Below are positions 33,030 to 40,807 of a stretch of 45,862 nucleotides of DNA, piece after piece (the stretch's first letter is position 1; each line of letters begins with the position of its first letter). The notes below the pieces were generated by a model. It made no database searches. It was not told the origin of the DNA and was given only the letters and a program-made list of their open reading frames with translations. The DNA is from Micromonospora sp. H61 (GTDB lineage: Bacteria; Actinomycetota; Actinomycetes; Mycobacteriales; Micromonosporaceae). The DNA lies in the NCBI RefSeq assembly GCF_018070325.1, contig NZ_JAGPXY010000053.1, positions 1 to 45,862 on the forward strand. Reading direction: 5' to 3'. A program made the translations under genes and the position numbers.

Positions 33030-33971
33030 TCAGTGCGGCGCGGCCGGGCCCAGGTCACTCGGGTCGGTGTTGCCACCACAGATGATCACTGCCACCCGCT
33101 CCCCCGGCTGCGGCACGTACGCGCCGCCGACCAGCGCGGCCAGCGCGGCGGCACCACCCAACTCGGCCGCGACCCGCAACTCCGACCAGAGCAACCGACG
33201 CGCCCGCACCAGGTCCTCGTCGCGGACCAGCACTGACACCACCTCGGTCCGGCGGGCGGTGTCGAAGGCGATCTCGCCGATCCGCCGGGCACCCAGCGAG
33301 TCGGTGGCGATACCACCCACCTCGATGTCGACCGGCCGACCCGCCTTGAGGGCCGAGTGCAGGGTGGGAATCTGCTCCGGCTCGACCGCCACGACCCGTA
33401 CCGAACCACCGAACCAACTGGCGATACCGGACACCAACCCGCCACCACCGACCGCCACCAGCACTGTGTCGAGCCCGCCCACCTGCCGCTCCAGCTCCCG
33501 GCCGACGGTGCCCTGACCGGCCACCACCTCCGGCTGGTCGTACGCGTGCACTACCAGCGCGCCGGTCTCCCCGGCCCGCTGGGTGCTCGCCGCCAACGCC
33601 TCGGCGTAGTGCTGGCCCACCTGGCGCACCTGTGCGCCCAACCCGGCCAACCGCTGCACCTTCACCGGCGAGGCGGTGACCGGCACGAAGACCTCCGCCG
33701 GCACGCCCAACGACCGGGCCGCGTACGCGACGGCGAGGCCATGGTTGCCACCAGACGCGGCGATCACCCCGGCCGAGGGCAACGACCCCTGGAGCATCCG
33801 GTTGAACGCGCCACGCGGCTTGAACGAGCCGGTGTGCTGGTGCAGCTCCAACTTGAGGCTGAGTTGCCCGGGCACACCCAGATCGGCGCCGTCGACGGCG
33901 ATGACCGGGGTTTCCCGGACCCGCCCCTCGACAAGGGCCGCGGCCGCCTCGACGTCGCTTCTGTCCACCAT
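33030..33971 (-). CDS. PLP-dependent threonine/serine dehydratase-like enzyme
   Basis: A 313-residue fold-type II PLP enzyme. The Schiff-base Lys51 is in SFKPRGAFN, SGGNHG (73-78) holds the substrate carboxylate, and VGGGGLVSGI is the phosphate-binding Gly loop. Members include threonine ammonia-lyase, serine racemase and hydroxyaspartate ammonia-lyase; the ACT regulatory domain of biosynthetic IlvA is absent. The start is ATG 33971 with GAAGGG upstream. It begins 16 bases after the stop of the 2OG oxygenase, so the two are almost certainly one transcript. The reaction is elimination of water and ammonia from a beta-hydroxy amino acid; the real substrate is unknown. Confidence 0.9.
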   Translation of the reverse strand: MVDRSDVEAAAALVEGRVRETPVIAVDGADLGVPGQLSLKLELHQHTGSFKPRGAFNRMLQGSLPSAGVIAASGGNHGLAVAYAARSLGVPAEVFVPVTASPVKVQRLAGLGAQVRQVGQHYAEALAASTQRAGETGALVVHAYDQPEVVAGQGTVGRELERQVGGLDTVLVAVGGGGLVSGIASWFGGSVRVVAVEPEQIPTLHSALKAGRPVDIEVGGIATDSLGARRIGEIAFDTARRTEVVSVLVRDEDLVRARRLLWSELRVAAELGGAAALAALVGGAYVPQPGERVAVIICGGNTDPSDLGPAAPH

Positions 33972-33987
33972 GGGGAAACGCCCTTCA

Positions 33988-34788
33988 CTACGACCAGAGG
34001 GCCAGTCGACCATCGTCGGTGAGCCCGACGAAACATCCTATGGAGATCCGTCGGCCATCCGACGCGGGACGCACCGTGTGATAGTGCCGCGGATCAAACA
34101 GAAAGCCCTCCCCGAGCGTGGGGCGCAACGTCAACGACTGCGCTTCGGCGACCACCGCCTCCTGGAAGCCGTACCCGCCGGGGATCCGCAACGGCTCGTC
34201 TTTCGGCTGCCAGCGCCGCCGCCACAACACTGTCTCACCACCGACCGGTGGCACCCGGATGTAGATGTTGAACGCCAACTGGGCCACCACCTCGCCGTCG
34301 AGCAGCCGACCCGCGTACTCCCGTACCGCGTCGTCGAAGTGCACCTGGAGCCCTGCGTTGATCTCGCGGACGATGCCGACGTGCATCTCCCGACCCTGCC
34401 GCCGCCCGGGTGCCACGTCCGGCCAGGCATCGCCGAACGCGGCCAGGCACAGGTCCCGGGGCGAGTCCGACAGGCCCAGCGTCGACCAGCTCTTCTCGGC
34501 TGCGCCGGCCGCGTCCCAGTAGTCCTCGCGGAGTGCCCCGGCGGACCGGTGGTCGTTGATGGCCGGACCGAACTTGGCGACGACGGGAAAGACCCGGCTC
34601 TCGTCGTAGCGGTCCATCGGCGCGTTGGCGAGGGCGGCGGTGATCGCCTGGCAGCGGGCCGCGGAGAGCAACCCCGGCACCCGAACGGCGGCCAGCCGCC
34701 CCGCGATGAGCCCGGCGACATCCGCTCGGGTGATCGACCCTGATTCGACGGCGACGAACAAGGGATCGGTAGTGCTCGAATGCTGCAC
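33988..34788 (-). CDS. 2-oxoglutarate/Fe(II)-dependent oxygenase-like protein
   Basis: A 266-residue probable hydroxylase. Iron facial triad: H150-F-D152 in LQVHFDDAV and H237 (or H235) in DPRHYHTV. The 2OG clamp is R247-I-S249 in GRRISIGCF, an RxS ten residues after the second His, as in the jelly-roll family. NIYIRVPPVGGETVLWRR is a jelly-roll strand-turn. Asp152 means a hydroxylase rather than a halogenase (which has Gly). GTG 34788 has GGGAGGA six bases upstream. It leads the two-gene unit with the dehydratase and is divergent from the 61-residue peptide gene. The substrate is unknown; an amino acid or a peptide is plausible from context. Confidence 0.85.
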   Translation of the reverse strand: MQHSSTTDPLFVAVESGSITRADVAGLIAGRLAAVRVPGLLSAARCQAITAALANAPMDRYDESRVFPVVAKFGPAINDHRSAGALREDYWDAAGAAEKSWSTLGLSDSPRDLCLAAFGDAWPDVAPGRRQGREMHVGIVREINAGLQVHFDDAVREYAGRLLDGEVVAQLAFNIYIRVPPVGGETVLWRRRWQPKDEPLRIPGGYGFQEAVVAEAQSLTLRPTLGEGFLFDPRHYHTVRPASDGRRISIGCFVGLTDDGRLALWS

Positions 34789-35045
34789 GGCGGTCCTCCC
34801 GTAACGAAGATCCCTCACCGGACTTGTCGCGCCCCCCGACCCGCGCACAATGCAATGTACAAACCGCAGGCAAGACGAGATAACCGCAGTTCCGGGCGGC
34901 ATGGCGCGGCCACCGCTACCATCGGCGCAACCGGGGTACGCGACACCGAGCCGTACGGCGGAAGCTTTCCACCGATCGGGGAATGGTGACGATTCTCGGC
35001 GTGACGCATGATGCGACTAGTTCGAACGCTGACAAGGAGTTCGAG

Positions 35046-35231
35046 ATGGCAGGCGCCGGCCCGACGGATCTTGACATGCACGTCGACCGCCTGGAAATGG
35101 CGCGTCGAATAGCCCGAGAAATGATCGAGTCCGACCATCAGGCCCTGGAGCTCGCCGTCCGGCAGCGCCCACAGTGCTGGTCCCGACGCCCCACCGGCCA
35201 CGGCGCCCGCGCCGAAGCTCTCGCGGGCTGA
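35046..35231 (+). CDS. 61-residue small protein, unknown
   Basis: ATG 35046 has AAGGAG exactly six bases upstream, the best ribosome binding site in the neighbourhood. The product is a helical, charged segment (LDMHVDRLEMARRIAREMIE) followed by a Cys/Trp-containing basic tail (QCWSRRPTGHGARAEALAG). I know no family. It is the first gene of a plus-strand pair divergent from the oxygenase/dehydratase unit, 257 bases away. It could be a precursor-type peptide or a small regulator; sequence alone does not show which, and it may not be conserved. Codon composition is less GC-rich than the neighbours at its beginning. Confidence 0.5.
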   Translation: MAGAGPTDLDMHVDRLEMARRIAREMIESDHQALELAVRQRPQCWSRRPTGHGARAEALAG

Positions 35232-35263
35232 CGCTTCCTCTCGCAACAGCGGATACTCCGGCG

Positions 35264-35587
35264 ATGACCCTGTCACCGTCACGCTCCTCGTTCCTGGTGC
35301 TCGCCGGCTGGTACGTGGCCGTCGTCGTGGCGTTCGGCCTCTTCCTCGGCACGCTCTCCGGGTCGGTCCCGACGGACTGCGGCGAGGTGTGCGACTCCGA
35401 ACGATCGAGGACGTTGCTCTTCGGGCTCTACGTGGCCCTGCCGGCGCTGTTCCTCGCAGCGCTGGTCAGCCTGGCGACGCTCGCGGCACTCATCTCCCGC
35501 ACCCGGATCCGCTCGTCGACCCTGGTGGGCACCCTCGCCGCGCTGCTCCCGCTGCTCGCCTGCAGCCTCCTCGTCACCAGCCTCTGA
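35264..35587 (+). CDS. Small three-helix membrane protein
   Basis: A 107-residue protein with hydrophobic helices at about 8-29, 51-73 and 85-105, separated by a loop with a Cys pair (PTDCGEVCDSERS). I recognise no family. ATG 35264 is chosen because the first helix begins soon after; a GTG at 35174 would overlap the 61-residue peptide gene. It follows that gene by 32 bases and may be co-transcribed with it. It ends in front of two large hairpins. Confidence 0.6.
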   Translation: MTLSPSRSSFLVLAGWYVAVVVAFGLFLGTLSGSVPTDCGEVCDSERSRTLLFGLYVALPALFLAALVSLATLAALISRTRIRSSTLVGTLAALLPLLACSLLVTSL

Positions 35588-35604
35588 CCGACGCCCCACC
35601 GGCG

Positions 35605-35676
35605 CCGATCTTGGAGTTTCGGTCGCCGAATTGCACGGAATTCCTGCTTATGTCGCGACAGGAAACGCAAGATCGC
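35605..35676. repeat. Imperfect hairpin of the GATCTTG type
   Basis: GATCTTG at 35607 and CAAGATC ending at 35674 are the outer ends. Within them GTTTC pairs with GAAAC and GTCGC with GCGAC, with short bulges; the loop holds GAATT/AATTC. It lies 18 bases after the end of the small membrane protein gene, so it may end that transcript. A small relative is CAAGATC...GATCTTG at 15037-15056. Confidence 0.5.
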
Positions 35677-35697
35677 GGAGGAGGGGCAGTCTGTCCC

Positions 35698-35774
35698 CGT
35701 CGATCATTGGGTTGTGGTGCCAGGTTCGGCGTTATATGGGGGTTTTGTCGGCCACCACAACTCCATGATCGACG
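35698..35774. repeat. GATC-centred hairpin repeat, copy 3
   Basis: Arms 35698-35721 and 35750-35774 pair with two mismatches and one extra base, around a 28-base loop rich in G and T. The outer end, CGTCGATCATGG, corresponds to CGTTGATCATGA of copy 1. It lies between convergent genes (stops at 35587 and 35792). Confidence 0.65.
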
Positions 35775-35791
35775 AGGCGGTGCGGCTCTGC

Positions 35792-36289
35792 CTAGAGGCC
35801 AAGCGGGACGGGTTGGGTTGGTGCTCCGTCAGCGATCAATGCGGCCAACGGCGTGGCGAGGTCCCGTGGCGAGAACAGTTCCGGACCGTGGTGTTCCCTG
35901 ATCTCCGACAGCGACCACCAACGCCACCCGGTGACGTGCTCGGCGGCGAGTTCCTCATCGCTCATCGCGCCGCGTGGCGTGAACGACGCGGTCCGCACGA
36001 GGAAGTAGTCGTTCGCGACGCCATCGTGGCCGGAAGCGTGCCCGGAGGCGACCACCTCCTGACGCCAGACCTGCGGCGGGTCGGCATCGATCGCAAGACC
36101 GACCTCTTCGTGCAGCTCTCGCCGCAGGGCGACCAGCGGCGTCTCGCCGTCTTCGACGCCACCCCCGGGGGTGATCCACACGACGATCGTGCCCGCCGGG
36201 TCCGGAATGGCGAGTCGGAGCAACAGAACCCGGTAGTCGTCATCGACGATGATCGCCCGGGCGGTTTGACGCAGGTTCACCGTCGACAT
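35792..36289 (-). CDS. Nudix hydrolase
   Basis: A 165-residue enzyme with a complete Nudix box at 43-65 (GGVEDGE... RELHEEVGL), which binds Mg2+ and cleaves nucleoside-diphosphate-X compounds. The rest is the usual small alpha/beta fold; GWRWWSLSEIREH near the C-terminus is a typical substrate-side segment. Substrate class cannot be told. ATG 36289 is nine bases after the stop of the Smr gene, and its ribosome binding site (GGAAG) lies over that gene's end, so the two are one unit. Confidence 0.9.
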   Translation of the reverse strand: MSTVNLRQTARAIIVDDDYRVLLLRLAIPDPAGTIVVWITPGGGVEDGETPLVALRRELHEEVGLAIDADPPQVWRQEVVASGHASGHDGVANDYFLVRTASFTPRGAMSDEELAAEHVTGWRWWSLSEIREHHGPELFSPRDLATPLAALIADGAPTQPVPLGL

Positions 36290-36298
36290 GCGCGCGGC

Positions 36299-36553
36299 CT
36301 ACTTCCAGCGGAAGTGGACGAAGAGGCGGCCGAAGTTCTTCGAGTCCTTCTCCACGCGGTGGTAGAGCTGCTTGACGTCCTTCTGGTCGAGGAACCGCAG
36401 CACCCGCTTCTTGAGCTGGCCGGACCCCTTGCCGGGGATGATCTCGACGAGGGTGGCCTTCTTCGCCACCGCCTCGTCCATGATCCCGCGCAACGCCCGG
36501 TCGATGTCCTGGCCCTTGTTGAAGATCTCGTGCAGGTCCAGCTTGAGCTTCAT
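36299..36553 (-). CDS. Small Smr-domain protein
   Basis: An 84-residue stand-alone Smr (MutS2 C-terminal) domain: LDLH at 5-8 and GKGSG at 41-45 are both Smr signatures, the second forming the loop linked with nuclease or nucleic-acid binding. Many basic residues (KKRVLRFLDQKDVK) fit RNA or branched-DNA binding. Stand-alone Smr proteins of this size are common and mostly uncharacterised. It is upstream of the Nudix gene. The ribosome binding site is weak. Confidence 0.88.
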   Translation of the reverse strand: MKLKLDLHEIFNKGQDIDRALRGIMDEAVAKKATLVEIIPGKGSGQLKKRVLRFLDQKDVKQLYHRVEKDSKNFGRLFVHFRWK

Positions 36554-36627
36554 GCCGCAGCCCCCGGCCGGTCAGGTCCCATGTCCGCCATCCTAGGCAC
36601 GCCCGGCGGGCCGCTTGCTCCGACGAC

Positions 36628-36659
36628 GGCAGGGGCGGCCCCTGAGGACCGCCCCTGCC
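36628..36659. terminator. Hairpin after the TPR gene
   Basis: Perfect 11-bp arms (36628-36638 and 36649-36659) with a 10-base loop, 16 bases past the stop of the TPR gene on the minus strand and upstream of the Smr gene. Confidence 0.65.
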
Positions 36660-36675
36660 ATGTCACGACGCACGT

Positions 36676-37044
36676 TCAGCGCCGGCCGCCGAGGCGGGTC
36701 TCCACCCGCTCAAGCGCGGTCCGGTAGTCGTCGTTGGCCGCGTACATCGCGGCGGCGATCCGTAGGTGCCGCAGCGCGTCGGTGTGTCGGTTCAGTCGCT
36801 CCAGCGTCCGACCGAGCACGTGGTGCGCGTAGTGGTCGCTCGGGTCCCGCTCGACCAGCTCGCGCAGATGCTCCTCGGCCCGGTTGAGCTGGGCCGACTG
36901 GAAGTATGCCCGAGCCAGCAGTTGCCGGACCGCCGCGTTGCCGGGTTCGGCGTCGATGATCGGCTCCAGCAGTCGGGCTGCCCCGCTGGGGTCACCGGTT
37001 TCGAAGAACATGGTCGCCCGCCGGTAGTCCGCCAGAAGATCCAT
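36676..37044 (-). CDS. TPR-repeat protein
   Basis: A 122-residue protein made of about three tetratricopeptide repeats (AVRQLLARAYFQSAQLNRAEEHLRELV and HYAHHVLGRTLERLNRHTDALRHLR are full repeat units). Such small TPR proteins act as protein-protein adaptors. ATG 37044 is preceded by GAGGAGG. No partner is evident next door. A hairpin separates it from the Smr gene. Confidence 0.85.
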   Translation of the reverse strand: MDLLADYRRATMFFETGDPSGAARLLEPIIDAEPGNAAVRQLLARAYFQSAQLNRAEEHLRELVERDPSDHYAHHVLGRTLERLNRHTDALRHLRIAAAMYAANDDYRTALERVETRLGGRR

Positions 37045-37163
37045 CTGCCACCTCCTCGGGTCGCACCGTCACCTGTTCCGACGCTGGCACAACACCGGGA
37101 GTTTGGCGACTGTTCCCGGGGTCGAGATCAGGTCAGTTCGGGCCGCCGACGGCCGCCGAAGGG

Positions 37164-37934
37164 TCAGGTGCGGGCGTCCCGGCGTCCGGCAGAAAGTTCC
37201 CAGGCGCGGACACCGCCGACGATTCCGGCGGTGTTCGGCACCACCACCACGTCGTCGCCCATCCGGGCCAGTTGCTCGGGCCGGATCAGTCGGGAGTTAC
37301 CCCCGCCCAGGTAGAGCCGGTCCCAGCGGAACACCGGGCGCAGCCCGTCCACCACCTGGCGGATCCGACGGGACCAGAAGGCGTCGCCGAGCCGCCGCCG
37401 TTCCGGCTCGCCGACGTACGTGTCGTAGGTGGTGCCCCAGCGCACCGGCGCGTGCGACAACTCCAGGTGCGGCGCGAGCACCCCGCCGTCGAAAAGCGCG
37501 CTGCCCAGCCCCGTCCCCAGGGTCAGCACCAGCTCGCAGCCGGTGCCGGCGACCACTCCGGCGCCGTGCACCTCGGCGTCGTTGAGCACCAGCGCCGGCA
37601 CCCCGAACGCGTCGGCCAGTGCACCGCGCGCGTCCCAGCCGGACCACTCGGCGAGCAGGTCCGGGTCGACCCGGGTGCGGGGGCCGTTGCGGGTCACGTA
37701 GTGCGGGGTGCTCACCACCACTCCGTGCCGGATCATCCCGGGTACGCCGACAGTGATCCGGTCCGCCGTTGGCAGGCGCCCGCCGAGATCCCGCAGGGTC
37801 CGGACAAACAGCGCGGGCGGCAACGGGTACGGGGTGGGCACCCGCAACGGCCGGGCCCGCATCGTTCCCGCCTCGTCGAGCACGGACGCCTTGATGCCCC
37901 CGCCGCCACAGTCGATCGCCAGTGTGGTCACCAC
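37164..37934 (-). CDS. ppgK: ROK-family kinase, polyphosphate glucokinase-like
   Basis: A 256-residue sugar kinase that phosphorylates glucose with polyphosphate and/or ATP. Phosphate motif DCGGGGIKA (from D8), VGVPGM, catalytic D119 in VLNDAEVHG, and LTLGTGLGSALF (137-148). The sequence HLELSH (156-161) corresponds to the HLELGH of PpgK proteins. Overall length and motif order favour polyphosphate glucokinase over other ROK members. Starts at tandem GTG codons (37934 and 37931). It is divergent from the ABC-F gene with 62 bases between. Confidence 0.85.
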   Translation of the reverse strand: MVTTLAIDCGGGGIKASVLDEAGTMRARPLRVPTPYPLPPALFVRTLRDLGGRLPTADRITVGVPGMIRHGVVVSTPHYVTRNGPRTRVDPDLLAEWSGWDARGALADAFGVPALVLNDAEVHGAGVVAGTGCELVLTLGTGLGSALFDGGVLAPHLELSHAPVRWGTTYDTYVGEPERRRLGDAFWSRRIRQVVDGLRPVFRWDRLYLGGGNSRLIRPEQLARMGDDVVVVPNTAGIVGGVRAWELSAGRRDART

Positions 37935-37996
37935 GTCGTTGAGTCTGCCCGCTGCCGGCCGGTCGTATGCGGGCGGCCGGATAGGCTGCCGTCCTG

Positions 37997-39634
37997 ATGA
38001 GCGCCACGATGATCGTCAAGGACCTGGCCGCCGGGCACGGCGACCGCCCGCTCTTCGCCGGACTGGACCTGGTGGTCGCCCCCGGCGACGTGGTCGGGCT
38101 GGTCGGGCCGAACGGGGCCGGCAAGTCGACGCTGCTGCGTACCCTCGCCGGGTTGTTGCCGGTCGAGGCCGGCAGCGTGCGGCTCAGCCCGCCCACCGCG
38201 AGCGTCGGGCACCTGCCGCAGGAGCCGGAACGGCGGCCGGGCGAGACGGTACGGGACTTCCTGGCCCGCCGGACCGGGGTGACCGCCGCGCAGGCGGCGT
38301 TGGACGCGGCGACCGAGGCGCTGACCGCCGGGGCGGCGGGTGCCGACGACGCGTACGGCGACGCGCTGGAGCGCTGGCTCGCCCTCGGCGGCGCGGACCT
38401 CGACGAACGCGCCGAGCAGGTAAGCGCCGACCTGGGGCTGGCTGTCGACCTTGACCACCCGACGACAGGGCTCTCCGGGGGCCAGGCGGCCCGGGCCGGG
38501 CTCGCGTCGCTGCTGCTCAGCCGGTACGACGTGTTCCTGCTCGACGAGCCGACGAACGACCTGGACCTGGCCGGGTTGGAGCGGCTGGAGGAGTTCGTCA
38601 CCGGTCTGCGGGCCGGCACGGTGCTGGTCAGCCACGACCGGGAGTTCCTCACCCGCACGGTGACCCGGGTCGTGGAGCTGGACCTGGCGCAGCAGCAGGT
38701 GAACCACTACGGCGGCGGCTACGCGGCCTACCTGGAGGAGCGCGAGGTGGCCCGCCGGCACGCCCGCGCGGACTTCGAGGAGTACGCCGACACGAAGGCC
38801 GGGCTGGAGGCTCGGGCCCGTACCCAGCGTGGGTGGATGGAGAAGGGCGTGCGGAACGCCCGCCGCAAGGCCACCGACAACGACAAGATCGGCCGCAAGT
38901 TCCGCAGCGAGTCGAGCGAGAAGCAGGCCGCCAAGGCCAAGCAGACCGAACGGCTGATCGAACGGCTCGACGTGGTCGAGGAGCCCCGCAAGGAGTGGGA
39001 GCTGCGGATGGAGATCGCCGCCGCGCCCCGCGCCGGCGCCGTCGTGGCCACGCTGCGCGGAGCAGTGGTACGCCGTGGTGGCTTCACCCTCGGCCCGGTC
39101 GACCTCCAGATCGACTGGGCGGACCGGGTCGCGGTGACCGGGGCGAACGGCTCGGGCAAGTCCACCCTGTTGGCCGCGCTGCTGGGCCGGCTGCCGCTGG
39201 ACGCCGGCACCGCCTCGCTCGGGCCCGGCGTGGTGGTCGGCGAGGTGGACCAGGCCCGGGGGCTGTTCCTCGGCGACGTGCCGCTGATCGACGCGTTCGA
39301 GGCGGCCGTACCCCATTTGTCGCCGGCGGACGCGCGGACCCTGCTGGCCAAGTTCGGCCTGCGGGCGGCGCACGTGCCCCGACCGGCGGCCACCCTCTCC
39401 CCCGGTGAGCGGACCCGGGCCGCGCTGGCCCTGCTCCAGGGCCGTGGGGTCAACCTGCTGGTGCTGGACGAGCCCACCAACCACCTGGACCTGCCCGCCA
39501 TCGAGCAGCTCGAATCGGCGCTGGCCAGCTATCCCGGGACGCTGCTGCTGGTCACCCACGACCGGCGGATGCTGGCCGCCATCGAGACCAACCGGCGGCT
39601 GCGGGTCGACGCCGGGCGGATCGCCGAAGATTGA
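37997..39634 (+). CDS. ABC-F family ATPase
   Basis: A 545-residue protein with two ABC domains and no membrane helices. First Walker A GPNGAGKST (37-45), signature LSGGQAAR, Walker B VFLLDEPTNDLD; second Walker A GANGSGKST (about 383-391), signature LSPGERTR (SPGE in place of SGGQ), Walker B LLVLDEPTNHLD. Between them is the long basic helical linker of ABC-F proteins (about 250-340). They bind the ribosomal E-site as translation factors or protect it from antibiotics; which applies cannot be settled by reading. There is no strong ribosome binding site before ATG 37997. Confidence 0.92.
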   Translation: MSATMIVKDLAAGHGDRPLFAGLDLVVAPGDVVGLVGPNGAGKSTLLRTLAGLLPVEAGSVRLSPPTASVGHLPQEPERRPGETVRDFLARRTGVTAAQAALDAATEALTAGAAGADDAYGDALERWLALGGADLDERAEQVSADLGLAVDLDHPTTGLSGGQAARAGLASLLLSRYDVFLLDEPTNDLDLAGLERLEEFVTGLRAGTVLVSHDREFLTRTVTRVVELDLAQQQVNHYGGGYAAYLEEREVARRHARADFEEYADTKAGLEARARTQRGWMEKGVRNARRKATDNDKIGRKFRSESSEKQAAKAKQTERLIERLDVVEEPRKEWELRMEIAAAPRAGAVVATLRGAVVRRGGFTLGPVDLQIDWADRVAVTGANGSGKSTLLAALLGRLPLDAGTASLGPGVVVGEVDQARGLFLGDVPLIDAFEAAVPHLSPADARTLLAKFGLRAAHVPRPAATLSPGERTRAALALLQGRGVNLLVLDEPTNHLDLPAIEQLESALASYPGTLLLVTHDRRMLAAIETNRRLRVDAGRIAED

Positions 39635-39672
39635 TCCGTGCCCGCGGGCCGGCGCGGGGTGAGAATGACGCC

Positions 39673-39981
39673 ATGCTCAAGTGGGAGTACGCCCTGCTGG
39701 TCCGCCGCCGCCAGGCTGCGACAAACGACCTCGGCTGGGAGGTCGTCTTCGTCTGGTACGGGCCGGACGGCTCGATGGTCGACGTGACGCCGTACGGCGA
39801 CACCTCGCTGGCCCACCTGAACCGGGCCGGCGACCAGGGCTGGGAGTTGGTCGCGATGAGCGAGGACCCGTCCCTGCCCGGCAACCACGAACTGCACCGC
39901 TACCACCTCAAGCGGCCGAAGCCCGCCGACCCGCCGCCTCGCCAGCGGATGCGCGGGGGCCGCCGCACCCTCTCCGGCTGA
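39673..39981 (+). CDS. Small DUF4177-like protein
   Basis: A 102-residue protein beginning MLKWEYALLVRRR and including LNRAGDQGWELVAMSEDP: an initial strand, a helix and a GWELV strand is the DUF4177 pattern, of unknown function. The C-terminus is short and basic (PKPADPPPRQRMRGG). ATG 39673 follows the ABC-F stop by 38 bases and may be co-transcribed. Its ribosome binding site is imperfect. Confidence 0.7.
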   Translation: MLKWEYALLVRRRQAATNDLGWEVVFVWYGPDGSMVDVTPYGDTSLAHLNRAGDQGWELVAMSEDPSLPGNHELHRYHLKRPKPADPPPRQRMRGGRRTLSG

Positions 39982-40081
39982 CCCGACCGCGCCAGGCCGC
40001 GCACCGGAAGTCGGCAACGAGGCGGGCGAGCGGGGCATACCGGGCGCGATTGCGGGTATCGCGCGGCGGGAGGTGGCCCGA

Positions 40082-40807
40082 ATGGTCGCTTTGGCACAGA
40101 CTCCGCCCTCGGCCGACCGGCTGCGGGCGATCGACGATTTCCTCGCTCAGGCGTGGGCGGACCAGGTCCGCCACGATGATCGGTTGCGGGACCTGGCGGT
40201 CGAGGTGCGGTTCGACCGGGGGGTGGCCCATCTGAGCGGCGACGTGGCCGATCCCACCCAGCTACGGCTGGTGCGGGACCTGGTGGGGCGGCTGGCCGGT
40301 GTCTACGGCGTCTGGTGCCGGGTCGGCATCGGCGGGCGGGCGCCGGTGGTGGTGGACCTCGGTTGTGGGCCGACCAAGCAGTGGTCGAGCAACCTGGGGC
40401 TGGACATCTACCCGGCACCCGGCGTGAATGCCGTGGCGGACCTGTCCGGCTCGCTGCCGCTCGCCGACAACTCGGTGGACGTCCTCTTCGCGGTGCACAT
40501 CCTGGAGCACCTGATCGACTTCCTGCCGCTGGTCGACGAGTGTCATCGGGTACTCCGCCCCGGTGGGGTGCTGCACGTGATGAGCCCCTGGTGGGGGCAT
40601 GTGAACGCGGTGGCCGACCCGACCCACGTCCGGCTGATGGACGTGCAGACGTTCAAGGGGATCTGCCAACTGCGGCCACCGGGCACGCCGCGCTGGTACC
40701 CACTGCACGCGGGCTGCGACGGCGCCTCGATCTTCGCCGACCTGACGCCCCTTCCCCAGGACGCCGACGCGGCACCGCAGTCCCACCTGGCCCGCTTCTT
40801 CGACTAG
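40082..40807 (+). CDS. BON-domain / class I methyltransferase fusion
   Basis: A 241-residue protein of two parts. Residues about 30-84 (LAVEVRFDRGVAHLSGDV, LVGRLAGVYGVWCRVGI) match the BON pattern: strand, Gly turn, strand, helix, GV-x-V strand. From 91 comes a Rossmann methyltransferase: VDLGCGP (91-97), a second acidic loop GLDIYPAP, DLSGSLPLADNSVDVLFAVHILEHL and a VLRPGGVLHV strand, the Methyltransf_11 layout. BON domains usually sit in exported or membrane-facing proteins; no signal peptide is present here. ATG 40082 is used because GGGAGG lies eight bases upstream, whereas GTG 40073 is inside that site. Substrate unknown. The stop codon shares bases with the next gene's stop. Confidence 0.82.
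   Translation: MVALAQTPPSADRLRAIDDFLAQAWADQVRHDDRLRDLAVEVRFDRGVAHLSGDVADPTQLRLVRDLVGRLAGVYGVWCRVGIGGRAPVVVDLGCGPTKQWSSNLGLDIYPAPGVNAVADLSGSLPLADNSVDVLFAVHILEHLIDFLPLVDECHRVLRPGGVLHVMSPWWGHVNAVADPTHVRLMDVQTFKGICQLRPPGTPRWYPLHAGCDGASIFADLTPLPQDADAAPQSHLARFFD

Noticed and set aside
33030..33971. Dehydratase as biosynthetic IlvA
   Set aside because: It lacks the C-terminal ACT domain and other isoleucine genes; a general threonine/serine or hydroxy-amino-acid lyase is likelier.
34789..34902. Longer N-terminus of the 2OG oxygenase
   Set aside because: GTG 34788 has GGGAGGA six bases upstream; the extension has no ribosome binding site.
37997..39634. ABC-F gene read as an antibiotic resistance gene
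   Set aside because: The linker cannot be assigned to a resistance subclass by eye and no biosynthetic gene cluster surrounds it.
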